Shown piece by piece: positions 48,346 through 56,605 of a stretch of DNA of 64,000 bases. The position numbers and the translations under genes were made by a program. Source of the DNA: Tistrella mobilis (GTDB taxonomy: Bacteria > Pseudomonadota > Alphaproteobacteria > Tistrellales > Tistrellaceae); contig NZ_CP121015.1 in the NCBI RefSeq assembly GCF_041468085.1, forward strand, positions 496,001 to 560,000, written 5' to 3'. The notes below the pieces were generated by a model. It did not search any database. It saw nothing but the letters and a program-made list of their open reading frames with translations, and was not told the origin of the DNA. Each line of letters opens with the position of its first letter. Position 1 is the first letter of the stretch.

Positions 48346-49436
48346 AGATTGCGTTCTACGGCTCCAGCATCCTGTCCAGTTACTGGAACGGTGCGGCCAC
48401 CTATTACCGCGGCATCGTTCGCGCGCTTGCCGGCCTGGGCCACGAGGTGACCTTTCTTGAGCCCGACGCCTTCGGCCGCCAGCAACGCCGCGACATCGAC
48501 CCGCCGGCCTGGTGCCGGGTGGTGGTCTGGCAGCCCGATGCCGAAGGGCTGGAGATGGCGGTCGCCCATGCCGCGACCGCCGATGTGGTGATCAAGGCGA
48601 GCGGTGTGGGCGTGCATGACGACGCGCTGCTCGATCGGGTGATGGCCGCCGCCCGGCCCGATGCCCTGCGGCTGTTCTGGGATGTGGACGCCCCCGCCAC
48701 GCTGCAGGCCATGGCGGCCGGCGGCGAACGGGTGCTGGCGGCGGCGCTGCCGGGGCTGGATGCCGTGCTCACCTATGGCGGCGGGCCGGGGGTCGTGGCC
48801 GACTATACCGGGGCCGGCGCCCGCGCCTGCCTGCCGGTCTACAACGCGGTCGATCTGGACACCCATCATCCGGTGGCGCCCGATCCGCGCTTTGCCGGTG
48901 ACCTCGCCTTCCTGGGCAACCGCCTGCCCGACCGCGAGGCGCGGGTCCGGCGTTTCTTTCTGGAACCTGCAGCCGCAGCTCCGGGTTGCCGGATGATCCT
49001 GGGCGGTGCCGGCTGGGTGCAGGACGCGCTGCCGCAGAATGTGCGCGCCATCGGCCATGTCGGCACCCGGGACCACAACGCCTTCAACGTGACCCCGCGC
49101 ATGGTGCTGAACGTCAACCGCGACAGCATGGCCGAACGCGGTTTCTCGCCCCCCACCCGGATCTTCGAGGCAGCCGCCGCCGGCGCCTGCCTGATCACCG
49201 ACCACTGGCCGGGCATCGACATCTTCTTTGAGCCGGACCGCGAGATTCTGGTGGCCGGGGACGGCTCCGACGTTCTGGCCATGCTGAACCGGGTGACGCC
49301 CGAACGGGCCGCCGAGATCGGCGCCCGCGCCCGGGCCCGCATCCTTCGGGACCACACCTATGACCGGCGGGGCCGCGAGGTGGACGAGATCCTCCGCCGG
49401 CTCGCCACGCAGAAAGCCAGGGAACGCGCCGCATGA
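48342..49436 (+). CDS. CgeB-like glycosyltransferase, second of three
   Basis: A 364-residue paralogue starting MKIAFYGSSILSSYWNGAAT. It shares LRLFWDVDAPATLQ near residue 110, DLAFLGNRLPDREARV near 190 and the donor-site segment SPPTRIFEAAAAGACLITD near 270, which matches the DUF3880/Glyco_trans_1_2 arrangement. It is coupled on both sides by ATGA overlaps. The substrate is unknown. Confidence 0.85.
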   Translation: MKIAFYGSSILSSYWNGAATYYRGIVRALAGLGHEVTFLEPDAFGRQQRRDIDPPAWCRVVVWQPDAEGLEMAVAHAATADVVIKASGVGVHDDALLDRVMAAARPDALRLFWDVDAPATLQAMAAGGERVLAAALPGLDAVLTYGGGPGVVADYTGAGARACLPVYNAVDLDTHHPVAPDPRFAGDLAFLGNRLPDREARVRRFFLEPAAAAPGCRMILGGAGWVQDALPQNVRAIGHVGTRDHNAFNVTPRMVLNVNRDSMAERGFSPPTRIFEAAAAGACLITDHWPGIDIFFEPDREILVAGDGSDVLAMLNRVTPERAAEIGARARARILRDHTYDRRGREVDEILRRLATQKARERAA

Positions 49437-50593
49437 CCCGCCCGCTCGACATCACCATTCTCGGTCTCTCGCTCAGTTCCTCGTGGGGCAACGGTCATGC
49501 CACGACCTTCCGGGCGCTGATCCGCGGCCTTCATGCCCGCGGCCATCGCGTCACCTTCCTGGAGCGCGATGTGCCCTGGTATGCGTCGCAGCGCGATCTG
49601 GCCGACCCCGATTTCTGCCGGCTGGTCTTCTACGACAACCCGGCGGAGCTGGAGACCAGGCATCGCGCGCTGATCGCGGGGGCCGATGCGGTGCTGATCG
49701 GGTCTTACGTGCCCGACGGGATCGAGGTGATCCGCCGGGTGATGACCCTCGCCGGCGGCCCGGTCGGCTTCTACGACATCGACACGCCGGTGACGCTCGC
49801 CCGGCTGGACGAGGATCAGTGCAGCTGGCTCTCACGCATGCTGATCCCCGCCTTCGACGTCTATTTCAGCTTCACCGGCGGCCCGCTGCTGGACAGGCTG
49901 GAACAGGATTACGGCGCGCGCCGGGCCCTGCCGCTTTATTGCGCGGTGGATGCGGAGCGCTACAGACCCGCCGGCAGCCGGCCGGTCTATGACCTCAGCT
50001 ATCTGGGCACCTATTCCCCCGACCGTCAGCCCGGGCTGGAACGGCTGCTGATCGAGCCGGCCCGCCGCCTGCCCGACCGGCGCTTCATCGTGGCCGGGCC
50101 GCAATATCCGGACGACATCGACTGGCCCGCCAATGTCGAGCGGGTGGAACATGTGGGCCCGGCCGACCATCCCGCCTTCTATGCCGCATCGGCCTTCACC
50201 CTCTCGGTCACCCGGGCCGAGATGATGGCGACCGGATGGTCGCCCAGCGTGCGGCTGTTCGAGGCCGGTGCCTGCGGCACGCCGGTGATCAGCGACCGTC
50301 AGCCCGGGCTGGAGACGATCTTCCCCGAAAGCGACGCGATCCTGATCGCCGACACCACCGACGACGTGGTGCGGATGCTGACGACCACCGACGCCCCGGC
50401 CCGCGCGCGCATCGCCGCCGCGGCGCGTGCGGCGGTGCTCGGCGCCCATACCGGGCGACACCGGGCGGACGACCTGATTGCGGGGCTGATGCGGACCGAT
50501 GCGGCCCGCCCGCCCCTCATCCGGGCCATGGAGGGGCAGACCATGGCCGGGCAGCGCGAAAGGACCGGAGACGATGCGCATTCACCTGCCTGA
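49433..50593 (+). CDS. CgeB-like glycosyltransferase, third of three
   Basis: A 386-residue paralogue beginning LDITILGLSLSSSWGNGHAT. FYDIDTPVTLARL near residue 110 and VYDLSYLGTYSPDRQP near 185 match the other CgeB-like proteins; SPSVRLFEAGACGTPVISD near 265 is the donor-site element. The last 30 residues are polar and overlap the start of the following gene by 20 nt. The three paralogues share the same domain plan but are clearly diverged. Confidence 0.85.
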   Translation: MTRPLDITILGLSLSSSWGNGHATTFRALIRGLHARGHRVTFLERDVPWYASQRDLADPDFCRLVFYDNPAELETRHRALIAGADAVLIGSYVPDGIEVIRRVMTLAGGPVGFYDIDTPVTLARLDEDQCSWLSRMLIPAFDVYFSFTGGPLLDRLEQDYGARRALPLYCAVDAERYRPAGSRPVYDLSYLGTYSPDRQPGLERLLIEPARRLPDRRFIVAGPQYPDDIDWPANVERVEHVGPADHPAFYAASAFTLSVTRAEMMATGWSPSVRLFEAGACGTPVISDRQPGLETIFPESDAILIADTTDDVVRMLTTTDAPARARIAAAARAAVLGAHTGRHRADDLIAGLMRTDAARPPLIRAMEGQTMAGQRERTGDDAHSPA

Positions 50594-51725
50594 TCATCGC
50601 CCCATGAACGGACCCGCCCTCCCCAGCCGCAAGACGGACAGCCTGAGGACGGGCCCCCGCCCCGGCCGCCCGGCGGCCCTGGTCGCAGGCGCCGCCGGCT
50701 TTCTGGGCTCGCATCTCTGCACCCGGCTGATCGATGACGGCTGGCGGGTCTATGGGGTCGACGATTTCCACACCGGCCTTGCCCGCAATCTTCTGCATCT
50801 GGCCGATCATCCGGATTTCGTGTTCATGGAACACGACATCCGCCGGCCGCTGCCGAAGATCGCCGGCCTCGCCCGGGTCTGGAACCTCGCCTGCCCCGCC
50901 TCGCCGCCGCATTACCAGGACCAGCCGATCCGCACCGCCACCACCAGCGTGGTCGGCACGCTCAATCTGCTGGAACTGGCGACCCAGGCCGATGCCCGTT
51001 TCGTCATGACATCGACCTCGGAAATCTATGGCGACCCCGAGGTCCACCCCCAGCCGGAAAGCTATCGCGGCTGCGTCAACACCACCGGCCCGCGCGCCTG
51101 TTACGACGAGGGCAAGCGCATGGCCGAGGCGTTGTGCTACGACTTCGTCCGCCAGTACGGCACCGATGTCCGGGTGGCGCGGGTGTTCAACACCTATGGT
51201 CCGCGCATGCGGCTGGATGACGGGCGGATCGTGTCGAACTTCGTCGCCCAGGCGCTGACCGGGCAGAAACTCACCATCTACGGCTCTGGCCGCCAGACCC
51301 GGTCGTTCTGCTATGTCGACGATCTGGTCGAAGGGCTGGTGCGGCTGATCTCGGTCGACCGGCGGCCCGATGGTCCGGTCAATCTGGGCAATCCGGAAGA
51401 ATATTCGATCCTGGAGATGGCGGAGATGATCGGCCGGCTGACCGGCCGGCGGATCAGCACCACCCATGATCCGCTGCCGGCCGACGATCCGCGCCGCCGC
51501 CGGCCGGACATCACGCTTGCCCGCCAGCTGCTGGACTGGCAGCCGATGGTGCCGCTGCGCACCGGGCTTGCCGCCACCATCGACTGGTTCGCCGCGCTGC
51601 TGGCCGAAGAGGGGCGGCTGGCGGCGACGAAACCGGCGGCAGAGGTCAACGGTGCCGCCACCCGGCGGCGCGAGCCGGCCGGCGGGGCCGCCCTCCCCCT
51701 TGGCCTGGCGGCGCCGGAACATTGA
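50574..51725 (+). CDS. UDP-glucuronate decarboxylase-like (UDP-xylose synthase) SDR
   Basis: Extended SDR of 383 residues. It has AGAAGFLGSHLCTRLIDDGW near residue 40, the UXS hallmark NLACPASPPHYQ near residue 108, TSTSEIYGDPEVHPQPESY and the active-site GPRACYDEGKRMAEAL (YxxxK), all typical of UDP-xylose synthases. It would supply UDP-xylose or a related sugar to the upstream transferases. Start 50574 has GGAG just upstream; ATG 50604 is an alternative without a ribosome site. The last 40 residues are a variable tail. Confidence 0.88.
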   Translation: MRIHLPDHRPMNGPALPSRKTDSLRTGPRPGRPAALVAGAAGFLGSHLCTRLIDDGWRVYGVDDFHTGLARNLLHLADHPDFVFMEHDIRRPLPKIAGLARVWNLACPASPPHYQDQPIRTATTSVVGTLNLLELATQADARFVMTSTSEIYGDPEVHPQPESYRGCVNTTGPRACYDEGKRMAEALCYDFVRQYGTDVRVARVFNTYGPRMRLDDGRIVSNFVAQALTGQKLTIYGSGRQTRSFCYVDDLVEGLVRLISVDRRPDGPVNLGNPEEYSILEMAEMIGRLTGRRISTTHDPLPADDPRRRRPDITLARQLLDWQPMVPLRTGLAATIDWFAALLAEEGRLAATKPAAEVNGAATRRREPAGGAALPLGLAAPEH

Positions 51726-51738
51726 GCCGGAGCGGGCA

Positions 51739-52821
51739 TTGAACCGCAGTGACGGCGCACCGCCGACGCGCATCCCGGGCCTGAAGCGGCGCCGCGCCGC
51801 GCGGATGCGCGCGGCCGGGCTGCACCGGTCGGCGGCCGACGCCCTGCCGATCCGCCGCCGCCGGGCCGGGCGCGGCTTCGTCTATCTGGACGGCGAAGGC
51901 CGCCGGATCACCGACCCGGCCGAAATCGACCGGATCAGGGCGCTGGCGATCCCGCCCGATTATCGCGAGGTCCGGATCGCCGCCGACCCCCGCGCCCATC
52001 TTCAGGCGACCGGCCGCGACCGCGCCGGTCGGCTGCAATACCGCTACCATCCGGATTGGGCGCAGGTGCGCGAGCGCGACAAGATCGACCGGCTGGCGAC
52101 GCTGGCCGGGGCGATCGGCCGCATCCGCGCCCGGGTGGCGCGCGATCTGGAACAGGCGGGCCGGACCCGCGACGGCGCGCTGGCCGCGATCGTGCGGGTG
52201 ATCGACCTCACCCATATCCGGATCGGCTGCGAAGATTATGTTCAATCCGGCCGCAGCCGCGGTGCCGCCACGCTGCTGAAGCGCCAGGTTTCAATATCCG
52301 GCAGCACCGTGGCGCTGGATTTTCGCGGCAAGAGCGGCCGGGCGATCGCCTGCGCGCTGGATGATGCCGGGCTGGCGGCGGCGCTCGGCCGGCTGATGGC
52401 CCTGAAGGGCGCGCGGCTGTTCCAGTATCCGGCCGGTCACGGCCGGCCGCACACCGTGACTGCGGCCGATGTGAACGCCTATCTGGCCTGGATTGCCCGG
52501 GGCCGCGGCGCGGTCGAAACCCCGGTGACCGCCAAGGATTTCCGCACCCTCTCGGCCACCGCCGCCGCCGGTGCGGCGCTGGCCGCCACCGATCCCGCAG
52601 GCTCCGTCACCCGCCGCCGCCGGCAGGTCGCGGCGGTGATGCGCGATGTGGCGGACATGCTGGGCAATACCCCCGCCGTCGCCCGGCGCAGCTATGTCCA
52701 TCAGCGGCTGATCGAGGCCTTCGACTCCGGTCGCCTGGCCGGCCTCTATGCCCGCGCCCGCGCCGGCGGCCGGCGGACCCGCGCCGAGGCGCTGGTCGCG
52801 CTGCTGTTTGCGGGTGGATGA
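51739..52821 (+). CDS. DNA topoisomerase IB (poxvirus type)
   Basis: A 360-residue type IB topoisomerase that relaxes supercoils through a 3'-phosphotyrosine. The N-domain reads RRRRAGRGFVYLDGEGRRI, the core has QYRYHPDWAQVRERDKIDRL and the catalytic Tyr is in ARRSYVHQRLIEAF. TTG 51739 is used because GGAG lies seven bases upstream; ATG 51805 is an alternative that keeps all conserved residues. It interrupts the sugar cluster between the UXS-like and methyltransferase genes with no obvious pathway connection. Confidence 0.88.
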   Translation: MNRSDGAPPTRIPGLKRRRAARMRAAGLHRSAADALPIRRRRAGRGFVYLDGEGRRITDPAEIDRIRALAIPPDYREVRIAADPRAHLQATGRDRAGRLQYRYHPDWAQVRERDKIDRLATLAGAIGRIRARVARDLEQAGRTRDGALAAIVRVIDLTHIRIGCEDYVQSGRSRGAATLLKRQVSISGSTVALDFRGKSGRAIACALDDAGLAAALGRLMALKGARLFQYPAGHGRPHTVTAADVNAYLAWIARGRGAVETPVTAKDFRTLSATAAAGAALAATDPAGSVTRRRRQVAAVMRDVADMLGNTPAVARRSYVHQRLIEAFDSGRLAGLYARARAGGRRTRAEALVALLFAGG

Positions 52822-52860
52822 CCCTCGACGCACGCCCCCGAGCGAAAATGGACCCGGACC

Positions 52861-53565
52861 ATGCCCGACCGCAACACCCTGAAACGCCGCATCGATGATC
52901 TTCGCCCGTGGTTCCACAACATGGAACTGAACGGCATCCGGACCGCGCCGGACCATTTCCTCGGCGACTATCCGGGCTTTCAGTGGGACCGGCTGCGGCC
53001 GGCCCTGCCGGCGGACCTCACCGGCCTCAGCGTGCTCGATATCGGCTGCAATGCCGGCTATTTCTCCATCCGCCTGAAGCAGGAAGGGGCGGCGCGGGTG
53101 CTGGCGGTCGATCACGACCCGCGCTATCTGGCCCAGGCGCGGCTGGCGGCCGAGGTCGCCGACGTCGCCGTCGAGTTCCGGGAGATGTCGGTCTACGACC
53201 TGCCCCGGCTGGGCGAGTGCTTCGACCTCGTATTGTTCATGGGCGTGCTGTACCACCTGCGCCACCCGCTGCTGGCGCTGGACCTGATCCGGGCCCATGC
53301 GGCGGCGGATCTGCTGGTGGTGCAGTCGCTGGAGCGCGGCGCCGGAACGGCCGGCGCACTCGCCGCGGATCATGATTTCTCGGAACGCGCGATCTTTGAT
53401 CGCGAGGACTACCCGCGGCTGCATTTCGTGGAGCACGCCTATGCGGGCGACCCCAGCAACTGGTGGATCCCGAACCGGGCCTGCACGGAAGCGATGCTGC
53501 GCAGTGCCGGGTTCACGATCCTGTCCCGTCCGGCGGACGAGATCTATATCTGCCGCCGCCGCTGA
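52861..53565 (+). CDS. SAM-dependent methyltransferase of the sugar cluster
   Basis: A class I methyltransferase of 234 residues with motif I VLDIGCNAGYFSIRLK at about residue 59 and motif FDLVLFMGVLYHLRHPLLAL near 122, resembling CmoB-like enzymes. I recall a family (TIGR04290) that co-occurs with B12/radical SAM proteins and glycosyltransferases, which this context matches; this was not verified. It may methylate the glycoside product. It closes the cluster that begins at 41591. Confidence 0.85.
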   Translation: MPDRNTLKRRIDDLRPWFHNMELNGIRTAPDHFLGDYPGFQWDRLRPALPADLTGLSVLDIGCNAGYFSIRLKQEGAARVLAVDHDPRYLAQARLAAEVADVAVEFREMSVYDLPRLGECFDLVLFMGVLYHLRHPLLALDLIRAHAAADLLVVQSLERGAGTAGALAADHDFSERAIFDREDYPRLHFVEHAYAGDPSNWWIPNRACTEAMLRSAGFTILSRPADEIYICRRR

Positions 53566-53632
53566 CACCCGCGCCCCGTGGACCGGCCGTCGGATACGGC
53601 GGTGCGCCCCCGGGGGAGCGCCACGGCCTGCT

Positions 53633-53959
53633 TCACGAGGTGTGTTCGTCGGATCGGGCCTTGCGGCCGCCCGGTGTGCCCCCCGGCTCCGGGTCGCCGG
53701 ATGGGGACGGCTCCCCGGATGTATCCGTGGGCGTGATCTTGTCGTAGGCGGGATTGCCCATCAGGGCTGCCGCAGCCTCGCGCGCCAGATCCATCATCTC
53801 CTTGGGCGGCGATGTCTCGTTTCCATAAGCGGCGTAGAGATCCTGGAGGGCGTGGTCGATCGACCTGTTCTCGTCCTCGCCCTGCCGTTTCGGCTCAGTC
53901 CCGTCAATACGACGTCCGGGATGTGCGCTTGCCATGGGTTGGGGGTGTTCCTTCGTCAT
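53633..53959 (-). CDS. Small acidic protein with a possible NepR-like helix
   Basis: A 108-residue protein. The central segment SIDHALQDLYAAYGNETSPP plus KEMMDLAREAA resembles the two-helix core of NepR anti-sigma factors (LR..Y....E..P..LLDLL..L). The remainder is polar and Pro/Gly-rich. The ATG at 53959 is chosen as the most plausible; the open frame extends upstream to 54121. If it is NepR it would sequester an EcfG sigma factor such as the one at 40849. The similarity is weak and needs a profile test; otherwise it is a hypothetical stress protein. Confidence 0.5.
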   Translation of the reverse strand: MTKEHPQPMASAHPGRRIDGTEPKRQGEDENRSIDHALQDLYAAYGNETSPPKEMMDLAREAAAALMGNPAYDKITPTDTSGEPSPSGDPEPGGTPGGRKARSDEHTS

Positions 53960-54190
53960 GCGATCAGCCTGCCGGGTGCTGCCTCGGGCCATGATGCACG
54001 GGCGCCGGCCAGGCGAGGCATCGGGTTCGGCAGTTACCTGTTCGGCAGTTACCGGCCCGGCTGTCTCCGGAAGCCGGGCATCGGATCTGTGGCACCCGAC
54101 AGCTTCTACGTCGGTCGTCATCGGCTGGATCAGTCTCCGTTGCAGTTTAGTTCATCGGGCGGCCACGCGTCACGCGGCGCGCGGAGACAG

Positions 54191-54216
54191 AACTTCTACG
54201 TGTCGGATGCTGTTCC
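54191..54216 (-). promoter_or_regulatory. Possible EcfG-like promoter on the minus strand
   Basis: GGAAC, 17 bases, then AGTT on the minus strand, back-to-back with the promoter at 54226. It is 70 nt from ATG 54121 and 231 nt from the preferred ATG 53959, so its assignment to the NepR-like gene is uncertain. Confidence 0.25.
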
Positions 54217-54225
54217 TCCTACGCA

Positions 54226-54250
54226 GGAACCAAAAATATCGGGCAGGGTT
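54226..54250 (+). promoter_or_regulatory. EcfG-type promoter for the SDR gene
   Basis: GGAAC, 16 bases, then GGTT, ending 40 nt before ATG 54291. It matches the alphaproteobacterial general-stress promoter consensus in sequence and spacing. Confidence 0.6.
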
Positions 54251-54290
54251 CATGCGACATGTCTGCAACAGAGCCAGGAAAGATACGGAC

Positions 54291-55142
54291 ATGTCGGATC
54301 ATCTTCAACCACCACAGAAGCAATCGCAACAGCCGGGGCGAGAACATGAAATGTCACCGTCTCCCGATTACATGCCACGATTTCCGGGTACCGGCCGACT
54401 GAAGGAAAAGGTCGCCCTGATCACCGGCGGCGACAGCGGTATCGGCCGGGCGGTGGCGATCGGCATGGCCCGGGAGGGCGCCGATATCGCCATCCTGTAT
54501 CTGAACGAGCATCGCGATGCCGAGGAAACGGTGCGTCTGATCGAAGCCGAAGGCCGTCAGGCCATGCATATCGCCGGCGATGTCGGCGACGAGGCCGTCT
54601 GCCGGCAGGCGGTGGCAGAGGTGGTCAAGACCCTGGGCCGCCTGGACATCCTGGTCAACAATGCCGCCGAACAGCACGAGGTGAAAGATTTCACCGATCT
54701 GGCCGCCGAACAGCTGGAACGCACCTTCCGCACCAATGTCTTCGGCTGTTTCTTCATGACCAAGGCGGCGCTGGAGCATCTGCCGGACGGCGGCGCCATC
54801 GTCAACACCACCTCGATCACCGCCTATCAGGGCTATCCCAGCATGGTGGACTATGCCGCCACCCGCGGCGCCATCGTGGCCTTCACCCGGTCGATGTCCA
54901 GGCTGCTGGTCGACCGGAAGATCCGCGTCAACGCGGTTGCCCCGGGCCCGATCTGGACCCCGCTGATCCCCGCCAGCTTCCCGGCCGAAAAGGTGGCGGA
55001 ACACGGCGGCAGCGCCCCCATGGGCCGCGCCGGCCAGCCCAACGAGGTGGCGGCCTGCCATGTCTTCCTGGCGAGCGAAGAGGCGTCTTACATGAGCGGT
55101 CAGGTCCTGCACCCGAACGGGGGAACCATCGTGCAGTCCTGA
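54291..55142 (+). CDS. Stress-type SDR oxidoreductase with Lys-to-Arg in the active site
   Basis: Classical SDR of 283 residues similar to YdaD/general stress protein 39-type dehydrogenases. The N-terminal tail (about 25 residues) is Gln/Pro-rich. The cofactor motif is ITGGDSGIGRAVAIGMA near residue 44, the NNAA motif follows near residue 124, and the catalytic Ser is in NTTSITAYQG. The catalytic YxxxK appears as DYAATRGAIVAF, so Arg replaces the nearly invariant Lys. NADP-dependent activity may be reduced or altered. It sits behind an EcfG-type promoter. Confidence 0.88.
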   Translation: MSDHLQPPQKQSQQPGREHEMSPSPDYMPRFPGTGRLKEKVALITGGDSGIGRAVAIGMAREGADIAILYLNEHRDAEETVRLIEAEGRQAMHIAGDVGDEAVCRQAVAEVVKTLGRLDILVNNAAEQHEVKDFTDLAAEQLERTFRTNVFGCFFMTKAALEHLPDGGAIVNTTSITAYQGYPSMVDYAATRGAIVAFTRSMSRLLVDRKIRVNAVAPGPIWTPLIPASFPAEKVAEHGGSAPMGRAGQPNEVAACHVFLASEEASYMSGQVLHPNGGTIVQS

Positions 55143-55166
55143 GGGGACGGTGGGCCAGGGCACCGC

Positions 55167-55199
55167 GGCGGGGATCCGGAAACGACGGTGGACCCCGCC
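55167..55199. terminator. Hairpin between convergent genes
   Basis: GGCGGGGATCC pairs with GGACCCCGCC (one bulge) in the 63-bp gap between the SDR and the TIGR02588-like gene. It could stop transcription from both sides; there is no T run. Confidence 0.4.
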
Positions 55200-55205
55200 C
55201 CACCC

Positions 55206-55616
55206 TCACGGATCCGCATACCCCACCGCCCGCATCCGCACCTCCGCCCCCGCCGGATCGCGGTCGAACAGGATGCCGCCCTTGCGGGTGGAGCGGGCGG
55301 GCAGATAGTCGATGCGGGTGCGGCCGCGGGCCAGGACGTGGCCATCGGCCAGGATCTCGCCCTCGATTTCGACCTCGGATGCCGTGCGCGGGCCGGTGTT
55401 GCTGGCCTCGAAGGTGACGACCCAGCCCGCCCCGGCCTGCTGCACCGCCGTCGGGCGGACCGCCAGCGCCGGCGTGCCTGCGGGTTCGGTCAGGGCCAGA
55501 TAGCCCAGCCATGCGGCCAGCGCCACCAGGGCCGCCGCCGCGACCGAGGCGATGATCCATTCCAGCGGGTTGGTCCTGTCGCCGCCGCCGGCGTCGTCCA
55601 TCCGCGTCCCCATCAC
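55206..55616 (-). CDS. TIGR02588-like single-pass membrane protein
   Basis: A 136-residue protein with one transmembrane helix near residues 18-42 (NPLEWIIASVAAAALVALAA) and a C-terminal beta-rich domain (WVVTFEASNTGPRTASEVEI) probably outside the cytoplasm. It resembles the uncharacterised family TIGR02588, which I recall being paired with TIGR02587 membrane proteins, as here. ATG 55616 is used; ATG 55601 (MDDAGG) is an alternative. It follows the TIGR02587-like gene by 13 nt, so they form an operon. The function is unknown. Confidence 0.78.
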   Translation of the reverse strand: MMGTRMDDAGGGDRTNPLEWIIASVAAAALVALAAWLGYLALTEPAGTPALAVRPTAVQQAGAGWVVTFEASNTGPRTASEVEIEGEILADGHVLARGRTRIDYLPARSTRKGGILFDRDPAGAEVRMRAVGYADP

Positions 55617-55629
55617 ACGAATATCCTCA

Positions 55630-56460
55630 TCACACGATGATTCTGGCAGCTGCGGCGCCCACGGCGCCGGGGAAGGACAGCACGATCACGACGCCCGCGA
55701 TGTCCACCGGGCCGGTGCCGTCCAGCCGGCCGATGGTCCAGAGCACGTAAAGACTGACCAGGGCGACCAGCACATAGCCGGTGACCGTGAAGCGCAGGAA
55801 CAGGCTCCAGAACCCCTCTTCCGTGCGGGGGCCATGGCCGCCGCTGAATTCCAGCTGATAGACCAGGGCGTGCATCACCATCAGGCTCGCCCCCAGAAGC
55901 CCCAGCTGCTGCCAGAGCGACATGCGCCAGGCGATCAGCACCACCTCTTCGGTGGGGGCGATGTTCAGCGACAGGAACAGCGCGCCCGCAACCATCACGA
56001 ACAGCTCTCCGGCATAGGTCTCTTCCACCTCTTCCCGGCCGGTATCGTCCTGGTTGGCGGCCCCGAGCTGGGCGCGGCCGAACAGCGCGCCCACGGCGCC
56101 GGGCGGGATCTGGATCGCGAGCTTGCCCAGCACTTCCGAGGCCGGCATGTCGGGAGAGATCACGCCGAAGATCCCGAGCACGCCGGCCGCGACCAGGCCG
56201 GCGATGCCGGTTGCGATCGCGGCATCGGCCATGTCCTGGGCAAGGCTGGCGGTGCGGCGGAAACCGCCGATCCTGGACAGCCCGACCAGCAGCGGCAGGG
56301 TGAGCGCCAGCAGCAGAAGCAGCCGGGTTTCGGGCAGGGTGACGCCCAGCTGCCAGGTTTCCATGGTCATCAGGATCGGCAGGGTGAACAGCAGGGCCCC
56401 GGCCGCGGCGCGGCCCAGACCGATGATCAGATCCCGCCGCGGCGAACGCGCAGCCGGCAT
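55630..56460 (-). CDS. TIGR02587-like integral membrane protein
   Basis: A 276-residue membrane protein with about seven hydrophobic segments, starting after a basic N-terminus (RSPRRDLIIGLGRAAAGALL). A conserved-looking acidic loop (NQDDTGREEVEETYAGELFV) and SLNIAPTEEVVLIAWRMS fall in mid-protein. It is similar to the family TIGR02587 of unknown function and pairs with the TIGR02588-like gene downstream. A possible stress promoter lies upstream, divergent from that of DUF4142. Confidence 0.8.
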   Translation of the reverse strand: MPAARSPRRDLIIGLGRAAAGALLFTLPILMTMETWQLGVTLPETRLLLLLALTLPLLVGLSRIGGFRRTASLAQDMADAAIATGIAGLVAAGVLGIFGVISPDMPASEVLGKLAIQIPPGAVGALFGRAQLGAANQDDTGREEVEETYAGELFVMVAGALFLSLNIAPTEEVVLIAWRMSLWQQLGLLGASLMVMHALVYQLEFSGGHGPRTEEGFWSLFLRFTVTGYVLVALVSLYVLWTIGRLDGTGPVDIAGVVIVLSFPGAVGAAAARIIV

Positions 56461-56491
56461 GGTCTCTCCGCATGTCTGTGGCCCGTGCTGA

Positions 56492-56517
56492 AAGCGCGGC
56501 GGCGGGCATTTCGTTCC
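56492..56517 (-). promoter_or_regulatory. Possible EcfG-like promoter for the TIGR02587/TIGR02588 pair
   Basis: On the minus strand, GGAAC is followed by 19 bases and TT, 31 nt before the start. Spacing is at the edge of that reported for such promoters and the -10 is GCTT; support is weak. Confidence 0.3.
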
Positions 56518-56541
56518 GCGGATATCCGCAGATCACCCGGC

Positions 56542-56566
56542 GGAACATAGGCCGCGGGCCGCGATT
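56542..56566 (+). promoter_or_regulatory. EcfG-like promoter for the DUF4142 gene
   Basis: GGAAC, 18 bases, then TT (GATTGC), 39 nt before ATG 56606. The distance matches the other stress promoters of this window; the -10 element is the weaker GATT form, as at 39674. Confidence 0.42.
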
Positions 56567-56605
56567 GCAGCTGCATAACGCGCAGACTGACAGGAGAAGC
56601 CCGCC

